From: Allocatelliglobosispora scoriae | GTDB taxonomy: Bacteria > Actinomycetota > Actinomycetes > Mycobacteriales > Micromonosporaceae | Reading direction: 5' to 3' | Assembly (NCBI RefSeq): GCF_014204945.1 | Contig: NZ_JACHMN010000001.1 | Span: 124,001 to 188,000 of the forward strand | DNA length: 64,000 nt | In this document: positions 31,471 to 39,616 of the stretch, in pieces | How the letters are laid out: every line of letters starts with the position of its first letter | How positions within the stretch are numbered: the first letter of the stretch is position 1 | Program-made: the position numbers and the translations under genes | The notes under the pieces: generated by a model | Told to the model about the DNA's origin: nothing | The model's input: only the letters and a program-made list of their open reading frames with translations | Databases searched by the model: none

Positions 31471-31676
31471 TCCTGTGCCGCCTCCACGGATCCGTCATCG
31501 CTGCGTGTCGCGACCAGTGGACGGCGTATCCGGTGCGGCCGAGGCTCTGCGAAGCCTGCTCCGTGGAACCGTTCCCACCAGGGGTGGCAGCCAAGGTACC
31601 GTCCCCCATGGCAGCCGGCAACCGCCTCGGCCCGCCGCTCCCATCGCGATGTCCGCGTGCGGCGGGAGTCGTTCAT
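31467..31676 (-). CDS. small ORF translationally coupled to the sigma factor
   Basis: A 69-codon frame with a good ribosome site (GGAG, eight bases before the ATG at 31676) whose stop overlaps the sigma-factor ATG (ATGA). The peptide begins MNDSRRTRTSRWERR, contains GCHGGRYLGCHPWWERF and ends SVEAAQE. It is Arg-rich without a signal peptide or known domain, and its third-position GC is lower than in the neighbouring enzymes. It may be a leader that sets sigma translation, or a small partner protein. The start signal and overlap are the main evidence. Confidence 0.45.
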   Translation of the reverse strand: MNDSRRTRTSRWERRAEAVAGCHGGRYLGCHPWWERFHGAGFAEPRPHRIRRPLVATRSDDGSVEAAQE

Positions 31677-32299
31677 CGTGATGTCTCCTTGGTCGATGCT
31701 GGTTGGCGCGGTGGGGACGGCCCGGCTCGACTCGATGACGGCCTGGTCGGCTGCATGGCTATGTCGAATTGGCGAAGGCCACGGAGCATCGCCGTCGGTC
31801 GCCGCGTGATTGGCCGGAAAGGGCGTCCGCGGTATGAAGCCGAGCGGTGACGGTGACCCGAACTGACGATCACATGCGGACCGTGGAGCCCGTCATGGAA
31901 GACGTCGCCCGCTCCAGGCGGTGATGGGGCGCTGTCGTGCGTCGCGCCTTGTGATTCCGCTCATCGAATGTGACCGATAATGCGCCGCGAGTCAAGGCGG
32001 AGCGAAAAGGTTTCGAAGACTAGCAGGCCACAGGGCCTGCGATTGACCATCGCAAATATGAGCATCGATGCGCTGTTGCGGCCGGCTGGGTCCGTGCGAC
32101 TCATTGTCGACGTCGTTCGTAACGGGGTTTCGGTGACGAATCCACTGCCGAGGAGCGGAAACCGATGACGACGACATACGATTTGTGATCCCGCAAAGGT
32201 GAAATTGACGGTTTCGATAAAATATCTGATGATGCGGTGCCACCCCTTGATGGCGGCGGGACATTCTGGCAGTCTCATCGGGACCACAGTCGCCCGTCA

Positions 32300-32315
32300 A
32301 TGTGAACGTTAACAT
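32300..32315. promoter_or_regulatory. LacI-type operator with -10-like box
   Basis: ATGTGAACGTTAACAT is followed directly by ATATAATC. The central AACGTT and flanks match LacI/GalR operators. No intact gene starts within 400 bases downstream. Confidence 0.6.
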
Positions 32316-32731
32316 ATATAATCTAAGCCCCTATGTCCGAGGTGCGTCGCCCCGCTCCTTGCTCATACCGGCCCTGAAGGGAGGCGGCGCGCTCCTGTCG
32401 GTTCGCTGTGCCGCTGGTCGGCGTCGACGCCGAGTTCGACGGCTGGGGCGGCGAATTCGCGCGGCTGCGATGCCGCCATATGGCTGGCAATTACGCTTCG
32501 GCCAGCGTGCTCAGGCGGGTTCCCGGCCGCGGCCCGAAGGGCTCTTGGGTAGGTGCCGGCCCGAGTTGAACGACCCTGTGATCATCCAGTAGGCCGGGAA
32601 CGGCATCGCCGCGTCGCGGAGAGTCCGGCTGCGGTCGTCCACCGTGCGGGTCGCGACCGCTGTGTTTTCGCTGGCGCCCTGCGGCGCGCCGTCTCTGACG
32701 TCATCTGGGTCAGGACCTGTTCTCGTTGACA

Positions 32732-32743
32732 TCACACATCATA
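32732..32743. promoter_or_regulatory. GntR-type site before the sugar importer operon
   Basis: Reads TATGATGTGTGA on the minus strand, 8-9 of 12 to the TATGAYGTCATA palindrome found elsewhere in the cluster. It lies about 65 bases before the substrate-binding protein start. Confidence 0.4.
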
Positions 32744-32808
32744 TGACTTAGCTTTGGCGCATTCCAGCGGACGGCCGGCCCTCCCGGCCATTCTCGAGAT
32801 GAGAGTCG

Positions 32809-34074
32809 ATGAAGCAGCGAGTATTTTGGTCGGCCGCGATCGCGGGGATGCTGGCCTTGGCGGGCTGTGGAAGCGCTACGGGCAACGAACCCTCGTCCAA
32901 CTCCGCCAGCGGCAAGCTCGTGGTGTGGGACTGGAAGTCCAGTGACAAGACCGCGACCGCATATGTGGAGAAGGCGAAAGCAGACTTCGCCAAGAAGCAC
33001 CCGGGCGTCACCGTCGAGTTCGTCGCCCAGCCCTTCGACCAGTACTACACGCTGCTCGGGGCGGCGATCCAGGCGGGCAAGGGCCCGGACGTCATGATGT
33101 TCAACGGGGGCGGCCAGATCCGTGACCGGGTCGATGCGCTGGTCCCCTTGGACCAGTACGTCACCCAGGACAAGGCGCGCCTGGCCGGATGGGACGCGTT
33201 CGTCAAGGACGGCAAGGCCTACGCCTCCCCGGTGACGCTGCAGGGTCACCCGATCTACTTCAACAAGGGCCTGTACAAGAAGGCCGGCCTCGACCCGGAG
33301 CGTCCGGCGACCACGTGGAGCGGCTTCACCGCCGACTGTGCCGTCGTCACCAGGGCGACGGGCGCCAGCTGCTTCGCCCTCGGCAACAAGGAGGGCATCG
33401 GCATTCAGTTCTTCCTGTCGGCGTTCGGCTCGGGCATCCTGACCCCGCAGGAGTACGACGACTGGATCGCCGGCAAGCGGGACTGGAACTCGGCCGACGT
33501 CAAGCAGGTCTTCCAGCTGTGGAAGGACGTCAACGACCGCGGCCTGAACAGCAAGGGCGGCAACTCGACCACGCTGTTCACCGACGCATTCGGGATCTTC
33601 CAGTCCGGCAAGGCGACCAACATCGTCGGGCTGATGTCGGACATCGGGCACTGGAAGGACTTCAACGAGTTCCTCGGCGCCGACAACGTCGGCGTGATGA
33701 AGTCACCGGTCATCACCGCCGGAGCGACTCCCAGCCTGCCGTTCGACGGGGGAATCGGATACGGGGTCGCCAAGTGGACCAAGGACCCGGCCCTCGCCGC
33801 CGACCTGGTGCGCTCCCTGACCACGACGGATGCCCTGGCAGCCTTCTACGCCGCCGCGGGCGCGGTCGTGTCCGACACCACCGTGAAGACCTCCGACGGC
33901 GGTCCTGCCGTCAGCGCCATCGTCGCCGACCTCAAGACCGGCAAGCCGGCACTGCACGTGGCACTGTCGTCCAAGACGATCGAGCTGATGGGGCGACTGT
34001 CCCAGCAGATCCTCGAAGGGTCGGTGAGCGTCGACGGTGCGCTGAAGCAGCTCGGCGAGTCGGACCGGAGCTGA
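32809..34074 (+). CDS. sugar ABC transporter substrate-binding lipoprotein
   Basis: A 421-residue exported lipoprotein. The signal ends in LALAGC, a lipobox, with Cys about residue 20. The mature part follows the family 1 solute-binding pattern: GKLVVWDWKSSDKTA, KHPGVTVEFVAQPFDQYY, GKGPDVMMFNGGG and KAYASPVTLQGHPIYFNK, ending in a domain with Q/W residues (LFTDAFGIFQSGKAT). It captures a sugar outside the membrane for the two permeases that follow. Given the fucose-type catabolic genes downstream, the ligand could be L-fucose or a fucosylated oligosaccharide (inference). Confidence 0.92.
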   Translation: MKQRVFWSAAIAGMLALAGCGSATGNEPSSNSASGKLVVWDWKSSDKTATAYVEKAKADFAKKHPGVTVEFVAQPFDQYYTLLGAAIQAGKGPDVMMFNGGGQIRDRVDALVPLDQYVTQDKARLAGWDAFVKDGKAYASPVTLQGHPIYFNKGLYKKAGLDPERPATTWSGFTADCAVVTRATGASCFALGNKEGIGIQFFLSAFGSGILTPQEYDDWIAGKRDWNSADVKQVFQLWKDVNDRGLNSKGGNSTTLFTDAFGIFQSGKATNIVGLMSDIGHWKDFNEFLGADNVGVMKSPVITAGATPSLPFDGGIGYGVAKWTKDPALAADLVRSLTTTDALAAFYAAAGAVVSDTTVKTSDGGPAVSAIVADLKTGKPALHVALSSKTIELMGRLSQQILEGSVSVDGALKQLGESDRS

Positions 34075-34103
34075 CCGGTGCCGCTCGGTGATTCTCTACC
34101 GCT

Positions 34104-34137
34104 GTCGGCCCGCTCCGCCCGGGCGGAGCGGGCCGAC
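34104..34137. promoter_or_regulatory. perfect palindromic hairpin between binding-protein and permease genes
   Basis: GTCGGCCCGCTCCGCCC is followed directly by its exact complement, a 17-bp arm on each side. Hairpins here in sugar ABC operons commonly stabilise the binding-protein mRNA or partly stop transcription so that less permease is made. It favours ATG 34141 as the permease start. Confidence 0.7.
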
Positions 34138-34140
34138 GAC

Positions 34141-35040
34141 ATGGACGCAGCGCCACGCAGGCGCTCCCGGTCGGGCCGGTCGTCCTGGGAACGACTCGCC
34201 CCCCTCGTCCTTGTCGCTCCCGCAGTCCTCGTCATCGTGGTGTTCCGGCTCTGGCCGTTGCTGCTCGGCGTCAATTTCTCCTTCACCGGAGACGGCGACC
34301 GCAACGGGGCGGCGGTGGGCCTGGACAATTACGCGGAGCTGTTCGCCGATCCGCTCTTCCTGGGCGCGCTGCGCAACGTGGTGTGGTTGGTGCTGCTGCT
34401 GCCCATCGCGGTGGCGATCCCGGGAATGCTGGCGACGTTCATCTATCTACGCGTGCCGGGACACCGCTTCTACCGCAGCGTCTACTTCTTCCCCGCGGTT
34501 CTCTCCCCGGTGATCGTCGGCTCGATCTTCAACCTCCTGCTGGCTTTCGACGGCCCGCTCAACGGCTTGCTCGGCCTGGTCGGCCTCGGCCCGGTGGACT
34601 GGCTGGGGGATTCCAGGGTCGCGATGTTCACCGTGGTCGGCGTCCACATCTGGGCGACGTTCGGGATGGCGCTGGTGGTCTTCCTGTCCGGGTTCGCGAC
34701 GCTGGACCCGGCGCTGCTGGACGCTGCCCGCTCCGACGGGGCGTCGCTGCCGCAGGTGATCCGGCACGTGATCGTCCCGGGATTGTCCCGCACGATCCAG
34801 TTCGTCTTCGTCACGACCATGATCGGCATGCTCACCTCGATGTTCGGGCTGCTCTATGTGATGACCAGCGGAGGTCCAGGCGGGTCGACCTATCTGCCGG
34901 AGTACTACGTCTGGATCCAGCAGGGCCAGATGAACCGCCCGGCTTTCGCGGCGGCTGCTTCCACGGTGCTGTTCCTGGTCATGCTCGTCGTCGGGCTCGC
35001 GCAGGTCGGTTTCCTGCGGCGTACGGGTAAGGAGGACTGA
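34141..35040 (+). CDS. sugar ABC transporter permease (MalF/LacF-type)
   Basis: About 299 residues with six hydrophobic helices (LAPLVLVAPAVLVIVVF first; LVFLVMLVVGLAQVGFL last). The EAA loop that contacts the ATPase is FATLDPALLDAARSDGASLPQVIRHVIVPGL. ATG 34141 is preferred; GTG 34078 would translate a hairpin as an odd charged extension. It ends overlapping the start of the second permease (TGATG). It forms the channel with the next gene. No ATP-binding subunit is encoded nearby, so a shared MsiK-like ATPase is expected. Confidence 0.9.
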   Translation: MDAAPRRRSRSGRSSWERLAPLVLVAPAVLVIVVFRLWPLLLGVNFSFTGDGDRNGAAVGLDNYAELFADPLFLGALRNVVWLVLLLPIAVAIPGMLATFIYLRVPGHRFYRSVYFFPAVLSPVIVGSIFNLLLAFDGPLNGLLGLVGLGPVDWLGDSRVAMFTVVGVHIWATFGMALVVFLSGFATLDPALLDAARSDGASLPQVIRHVIVPGLSRTIQFVFVTTMIGMLTSMFGLLYVMTSGGPGGSTYLPEYYVWIQQGQMNRPAFAAAASTVLFLVMLVVGLAQVGFLRRTGKED

Positions 35041-35867
35041 TGCGCGGCGCTCGGATCAGCCGATGGCTGATTGCCGTTCCCATGGCGCTGCTGGCGCTGG
35101 CGACGATCTACCCCCTGGTCTTCACCGCCAACGCGGCGATGAAGACCCGTCGTGACTACATCCTGGACAGGTTCTCGCTCGCCGACTCACTTCGCTGGGA
35201 CAACATCGTCACCGCCTGGACCAGCGCCGGCACCGCACGCTACTTCGTCAACTCCGTGATCGTGGTGGCCGGAGCGGTGGCTCTGCTTCTGCTGCTGGGC
35301 TCGATGGCGGGTTTCGCCCTGAGCCACTTCCGCTTCCGCGGTTCGAAGGCGCTGCTGCTGGGATGCCTGGCGGCGCTGTTCGTGCCCTTTCAGGTGATCA
35401 TGGTTCCGTTGGTGCGGACCATGGCCGACACGGGGCTGGTCGACACCTACCCGGGGCTGATCCTTGCCTACGTCGCACAATTCCTGCCCTTCACGATCTA
35501 CCTGATGGCCAGCTACTACAGCACCATCCCGTCGGAGATCGTCGACGCGGCGCGGATCGACGGCAACAGCACCTATGGCGTCTACCGCAGGATCATGCTG
35601 CCGATGGGCCGGCCGGCGCTGCTGTCGGTCGGTGTGCTCAACGCGTTGTTCTGCTGGAACGACGTGCTCATCGCGCTGCTGATGATGCCGTCCGCGGAGC
35701 ACCGCACCCTGATGGTCGGGGTGACGTCGCTACGCGGTCAGTACTCGGCCGACATCCCCACCTTCGCCTCGGGGGTCCTGATCGCTGCCGTACCCGTCCT
35801 GACGATCTACCTGTTCTTCCAGCGCCGGATCGCCGACGCTGTCACCGCGGGTTCGACGAAAGGCTGA
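35040..35867 (+). CDS. sugar ABC transporter permease (MalG/LacG-type)
   Basis: A 275-residue permease with six predicted helices starting RWLIAVPMALLALATIYPL. The EAA loop is YYSTIPSEIVDAARIDGNSTYGVYRRIMLP. The ATG overlaps the preceding stop. FDER-type end (AVTAGSTKG) is usual. It pairs with the first permease. The enolase-type gene follows after one base, so import and catabolism genes share a transcript. Confidence 0.92.
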   Translation: MRGARISRWLIAVPMALLALATIYPLVFTANAAMKTRRDYILDRFSLADSLRWDNIVTAWTSAGTARYFVNSVIVVAGAVALLLLLGSMAGFALSHFRFRGSKALLLGCLAALFVPFQVIMVPLVRTMADTGLVDTYPGLILAYVAQFLPFTIYLMASYYSTIPSEIVDAARIDGNSTYGVYRRIMLPMGRPALLSVGVLNALFCWNDVLIALLMMPSAEHRTLMVGVTSLRGQYSADIPTFASGVLIAAVPVLTIYLFFQRRIADAVTAGSTKG

Positions 35868-35868
35868 C

Positions 35869-37017
35869 ATGCGGATCACTGGCTACCGTGCGCTGAACAC
35901 CGTGCAGGAGTGGGGCCGTCCCGTCGGGGACGCCAACGGCGTCTTCGCCGACGGGATCACCGACGTGCCGATCGTCCTGGTGACGACCGACGAGGGCATC
36001 ACCGGTGTCGGCATGGGCCCGCACGTGGAACTGGACACGGTCTTCGCCGCGATCGACGGTGAGGATCCACGAGGCGTGAGCGCGCTCTACGACCGGATGC
36101 TGCGGCAGACGTTCAAAGCCGGGCACGCGGGAACCATCTTCGGGACCATCGGTGCGTTCGACACCGCGCTGTGGGACATCAAGGCCCAGGCGGCAGGGGA
36201 GCCCCTGTGGCGCATGCTGGGCGGACGCGACCGAGTGGTGCCCGCGTACGCCTCCGGTCTCGACATCGATCTCGACGATGAGGAACTGGTCGCCACCTAC
36301 ACGGCGTACGCGGATCGGGGCATGGGAGCGGCGAAGCTCAAGGGCGGTCTCGACGTCGAACGCGACCGGCACCGCCTGACCCTGGTGCGCGACGTGCTCA
36401 CCGAGGCCGGCGGTGGATCGAGGCCCGGGCTGATGCTCGACGCGAACGAGTGCTGGAGCCGCAAGCAGGCTGTTCGCTACGTCGCCGAACTCGAGCGCAC
36501 CCTGGATCTGATCTGGGTCGAGGAGCCTGTGCGGCGGTGGGACGCCGAAGGGCTGGCCACCGTCGGCCGCGGCATTCGGGCCGCGGTCGCCAGCGGCGAG
36601 AACCTCAGCGGGCTGGAGCAGTTCCGCCCGCTGCTGGCGGCCGGTGCACTGGACATCGTGCAGACGGCATCGGTGTGGGGCGTCACCCACTTCCTCCGTG
36701 TCGCCACGCTGGCCCATGCTCACGACCTGCCGGTCAGCCCGATCGGCACCAACCCGGTCGGCCTTCTGCACGCGGCGACATCGGTGCCCAACCACACCGC
36801 CAGCGAGCTCCAGGTCCTACACCCGCCGGTCGGCATCGACGTCGACCTGCGGATCGAGAACGGGGCCTTCATCCTCGGTGACTCGGCCGGCCTGGGAATC
36901 CGCGTCGATGAGGTAGCGATCGCCGCCTGCGAACTCCGGCCCACCACGGTGTCCTTCGACGGCCCGGGTGTCCGACCGGAGCGGGCCGGTCAGCGATTGG
37001 TGGCAGCCGTCGGCTGA
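35869..37017 (+). CDS. enolase-superfamily sugar-acid dehydratase (mandelate racemase-like)
   Basis: A 382-residue enzyme of the MR/MLE group. Metal ligands are visible in LMLDANECW (Asp), IWVEEPV (Glu) and ASGENL (Glu), and the KxK base pair in AAKLKGG. The His-Asp dyad used by mandelate racemase and L-fuconate dehydratase is not obvious: the Asp position reads DIVQTASVWG and the His position VSPIGTN. In a fucose-type pathway it would dehydrate L-fuconate to 2-keto-3-deoxy-L-fuconate; the missing dyad leaves room for another acid-sugar substrate or a racemase/dehydratase that uses Lys only. GAAAGG precedes the ATG. It is the last gene of the importer operon and is followed by a 300-base gap before the GntR gene. 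Confidence 0.85.
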   Translation: MRITGYRALNTVQEWGRPVGDANGVFADGITDVPIVLVTTDEGITGVGMGPHVELDTVFAAIDGEDPRGVSALYDRMLRQTFKAGHAGTIFGTIGAFDTALWDIKAQAAGEPLWRMLGGRDRVVPAYASGLDIDLDDEELVATYTAYADRGMGAAKLKGGLDVERDRHRLTLVRDVLTEAGGGSRPGLMLDANECWSRKQAVRYVAELERTLDLIWVEEPVRRWDAEGLATVGRGIRAAVASGENLSGLEQFRPLLAAGALDIVQTASVWGVTHFLRVATLAHAHDLPVSPIGTNPVGLLHAATSVPNHTASELQVLHPPVGIDVDLRIENGAFILGDSAGLGIRVDEVAIAACELRPTTVSFDGPGVRPERAGQRLVAAVG

Positions 37018-37323
37018 TCTGTACCGCCGGGGGACCCGGAGCGCGCGGGTGCGGCAGGCCGAGGCCGCCGCACCCGCGCGCTCCGGCAGCGGGCTCGGCG
37101 CCAAGCGGCCTGACTCGTCGGCGTGCGCGCGTAGAGGTACGCGCGCATCGAGCCCTGCGACCAAACCGGATGCCCGTCCATAACAATTTCTGTGCGAGAA
37201 TTCGCACAGATGCTTGGCACGTGACCGTGACATATGACATCTTATAAGTGATGTCATGGCGGTGTGCCATGCAATCACCTGTGTCGGTTCCGGCGACCCG
37301 ACGCCCAATGCCAGGGGGGCACA
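37018..37323. promoter_or_regulatory. GntR gene upstream region
   Basis: The 300-base gap holds a GC-rich inverted area (37024-37110) that may terminate the importer operon and a GntR-type double site at 37233-37257. Nothing coding was recognised. Confidence 0.45.
37233..37257. promoter_or_regulatory. double GntR-type operator before its own gene
   Basis: TATGACATCTTA and ATGACATC (37234-37241) versus GATGTCAT (37250-37257), an exact 8-bp inverted repeat with an 8-base spacer. Position suggests autoregulation. Confidence 0.55.
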
Positions 37324-38133
37324 TTGACGCGGCAGGTTGTGGCTGATCCGTTCGGCATACCTAACGCATCAGCCGTGGACGCTGCGCCGCCCCGGGCCCG
37401 CGGTGCCAAACTGGGCGTCAACGTCGTGCAGCAGATCGTCAACGACATCGTGCGCGGCGTGCTGGTCCCAGGCGCGACTCTGCCGCCCGAGGCGGACCTG
37501 TGCGACCAATTCGGGGTCAGCCGCACGGTGATCCGCGAGTCCATCAAGGTGGTCCAGGAGAAGGGTCTGGTCCGCATCGAACACGGTCGCGGCACCCAGG
37601 TGACCGATTCCCGCCAGTGGAACCTGCTGGACGACATCGTGCTCACCGCCATCATCGCCCACGATGCCAACCTCTCATTCCTGGACGAGCTCGTCGCCAC
37701 CCGCACCGCGCTCGAGGCCGACATGGCCGCTGCTGCGGCCTCATCGCACACCGGTGAAGACAAGCTGCGCATCAGTGCAGCTTTCGAGCTCATGCGTTCG
37801 AAGATCAATAATGTGCCGGCGTTCGCCGCTGCGGACGCACACTTTCATGACATGGTCATGGCCGCATCGCGCAACCGCCTCGGGCGTGCGATCGTGAACA
37901 GCATCCATGACAAGGCACGCGAGAGCATGCGCTACCACGGCGAGTACAACGAAGCGGTCATGCGTCGAACGTTGGACGAGCACCAAGCCATCCATGATGC
38001 GATCATGGCCAGAGACGCCGCGGCCGCCGCAGCCGCCATGCGCGCCCACATCTCCGGGTCGTGGAGCCGGCGTCGACCGGTTCTGGATGCGGACGCTTCT
38101 ACGTCGGCATCCCGCCGCCGTCCGAAGGGCTGA
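37324..38133 (+). CDS. FCD-type GntR transcriptional regulator
   Basis: A 269-residue regulator. The winged helix-turn-helix is in IVNDIVRGVLVPGATLPPEADLCDQFGVSRTVIRESIKVVQEKGLVRIEHGRGTQV-type sequence at about residues 30-85. The C-terminal FCD domain is helical, with ADAHFHDMVMAAS and LDEHQAIHDAIMARD as metal/ligand-binding segments. FCD regulators often answer to sugar acids or keto acids. TTG 37324 follows AGGGGGG; GTG 37339 is the alternative. The gene sits between the importer operon and the lactonase/dehydrogenase genes, and palindromes like TATGAYGTCATA lie before these units, so it is the best candidate for the local regulator. Confidence 0.88.
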   Translation: MTRQVVADPFGIPNASAVDAAPPRARGAKLGVNVVQQIVNDIVRGVLVPGATLPPEADLCDQFGVSRTVIRESIKVVQEKGLVRIEHGRGTQVTDSRQWNLLDDIVLTAIIAHDANLSFLDELVATRTALEADMAAAAASSHTGEDKLRISAAFELMRSKINNVPAFAAADAHFHDMVMAASRNRLGRAIVNSIHDKARESMRYHGEYNEAVMRRTLDEHQAIHDAIMARDAAAAAAAMRAHISGSWSRRRPVLDADASTSASRRRPKG

Positions 38134-38206
38134 CTAGGGCGCAGGCCGCGCCGACGGGTGGCGACAGTCGCAACACGTACTGTCAAACGATTCGCGTGGG
38201 TCTTGC

Positions 38207-38218
38207 CATGACGTCATA
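38207..38218. promoter_or_regulatory. GntR-type palindrome (CATGACGTCATA)
   Basis: 11 of 12 to TATGACGTCATA, located between the GntR gene and the lactonase, in front of a decayed gene fragment. Confidence 0.5.
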
Positions 38219-38440
38219 CGTATGATGTTGTGTACCAAGGCATTCGCCCCGGTCGCCATCGATCTCGATGAACGGCTTGGGCACCGCTGCCATGCGCCGA
38301 TTCGTCGGTGGCCTGGCACCTCTGATTGACGTCGGCCCGTACCGCCGCATGCGGGTCGGTGTCCTGCTTGCCGGACTGGGCATCCGGCGCAACAGGGTCT
38401 GGGCGAGCTGGCGGCGGTGCCTGCGCAGGGTGTGAGCCTT

Positions 38441-38479
38441 CCCGGGCCCGGCATCGCGATGGGCGATGCCGGGCCCGGG
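38441..38479. terminator. strong hairpin terminator after the amidohydrolase
   Basis: A 17-bp GC-rich stem (38441-38457 with 38463-38479), two bases beyond the minus-strand stop at 38482. Confidence 0.75.
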
Positions 38480-38481
38480 CA

Positions 38482-39372
38482 TCAGGCGGTCGCCGAGGCC
38501 AGACGCTGGGGGTCGATGCGGTAGGCCCGGGTGGCGGTGCCGGCGAGGATGTGGTCGCGATCGGCGTCGGCGAGGTCCGGCAGGCCGTGCCGGATGATGT
38601 CCAGCGTCCGACCGTACGGTTCGTGGAGAAGACAGATCGGCCAGTCACCGCCGTACATCATCCGGCGTGGGCCGAAGAGTTCCAGCGCCTCGCCGATGTA
38701 CGCACGGGCCCGCCTCATCCCGTTGCCGTCCGAGTCGGACCGCAGGTAGAGGCCCGAGATCTTGACGTAGACCTGAGGGTGCCCGGCGAGGACCGCCAGC
38801 GACCTCAGCCACGGTTGGGCCTGCCCGGGTTCGGTGTCCAGGGGAGGCGCCCCCAGGTGGTCCAGGATCAGGCGCAGTCCGGGGTGGCGCCGTGCCACCT
38901 CGGCGGCGGTGGCCAGGGCCAGGGGCCCAGCCGCCACGAAATCGAACGGTACCCCGTCCTGCTCGAGCAGGTCGAGGCCCGCGTCCACGTCGCGGCGCAG
39001 GATCCATTGAGGATCGGGCTGCTCGTGGATGAGGTTGCGCACGCCCGCGAACAGTGGCTCGTCGCGCAACCGCGCCAACCTCTCTGCGGCGGCGACAGGC
39101 TGGTCCAGAGGGACCCAGCCGACGACGCCGACGACCTGGCGGTGGGACCTCGCGGTTTCGAACATCAGGTCGGTGTCGAAATCGCTGTCGGCCGACTGCA
39201 CCAGCACGACCGCGCCGACCCCGTGGCTGCCGAGCTCGGGCAGCACCTCGGGGAGCGCCATCGTCCGGTTCACCGGCGCCAGAGCCGGTCCGAGCCAGGG
39301 ATAGACGCCACGTGCGGGGTCCCAGACGTGAAGATGCGCGTCAACGATCGTGTTGGTCGGAGGTCGGGTCAT
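38482..39372 (-). CDS. amidohydrolase_2 family sugar lactonase (L-fuconolactonase-like)
   Basis: A 296-residue TIM-barrel metal hydrolase of the Amidohydro_2 family. DAHLHVWDPARG at the N-terminus gives the HxH ligands, LILDHLGAPP the middle His and YGGDWPICL the C-terminal Asp. Family members include L-fucono- and L-rhamnono-lactonases and 2-pyrone-4,6-dicarboxylate lactonase. Here the neighbours (aldose dehydrogenase, mutarotase, dehydratase) fit a lactone hydrolysis step before sugar-acid dehydration. ATG 39372 is chosen with a GGGAG about ten bases before it. It is divergent from the zinc dehydrogenase, with a GntR-type palindrome between them. Confidence 0.84.
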   Translation of the reverse strand: MTRPPTNTIVDAHLHVWDPARGVYPWLGPALAPVNRTMALPEVLPELGSHGVGAVVLVQSADSDFDTDLMFETARSHRQVVGVVGWVPLDQPVAAAERLARLRDEPLFAGVRNLIHEQPDPQWILRRDVDAGLDLLEQDGVPFDFVAAGPLALATAAEVARRHPGLRLILDHLGAPPLDTEPGQAQPWLRSLAVLAGHPQVYVKISGLYLRSDSDGNGMRRARAYIGEALELFGPRRMMYGGDWPICLLHEPYGRTLDIIRHGLPDLADADRDHILAGTATRAYRIDPQRLASATA

Positions 39373-39509
39373 AAGCGCTGCTCCCATCGGTAAAGGGTTC
39401 GTTCGGGACGGCGAGCCGCGGCGCCGTCCGGCCCGCGCCCGGGCGTCTGCCGCTGCGGACCGAGGCGTTCGGGCGAGTTGCCGTCGACCCGTTGTCATCA
39501 CGCGAAACA

Positions 39510-39521
39510 TATGATGTCATA
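39510..39521. promoter_or_regulatory. GntR-type palindrome between divergent catabolic genes
   Basis: TATGATGTCATA, 11/12 to a perfect palindrome, inside ATATGATGTCATAT (39509-39522). It lies between the lactonase and the dehydrogenase and could control both directions. Confidence 0.6.
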
Positions 39522-39616
39522 TCTTGGCTCGAACCTGTCGGCACGAACGCGACCAACCGGTTCGGAGGCGTAGTCACGACGGGCGACGCGGATGCCGTGC
39601 TCACGAGAGGACAGTC

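Larger units (their letters stand above)
31677..32808. other. gene-poor region between sigma factor and sugar importer
   Basis: About 1.1 kb with no intact gene. The part 31960-32340 is clearly AT-richer than its surroundings. A plus-strand frame 32409-32567 (VPLVGVDAEFDGWGGEF, then MAGNYASASVLRRVPG) reads like a protein fragment but ends at TGA without start or known domain. A LacI-type operator with a TATATAAT box just after it (32300-32320) and a GntR-type site (32732) are the regulatory content. The region may hold remains of a deleted gene. Confidence 0.45.
38134..38481. other. gap with a GntR-type site pair and a possible gene fragment
   Basis: Contains CATGACGTCATA (38207-38218) and an overlapping TATGATGTTGTG. 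Downstream, a 47-codon frame at 38292-38435 (MRRFVGGLAPLIDVGPYRRM, then VGVLLAGLG) resembles the N-terminus of an MFS exporter, but it ends early and lacks a clear ribosome site. It may be the stub of a deleted transporter that was once controlled by the palindrome. Confidence 0.35.

Noticed and set aside
38292-38435. 47-codon frame as a real small gene
   Set aside because: It lacks a ribosome site and ends abruptly. Similarity to the start of MFS transporters is weak, so it is treated as a possible remnant only.
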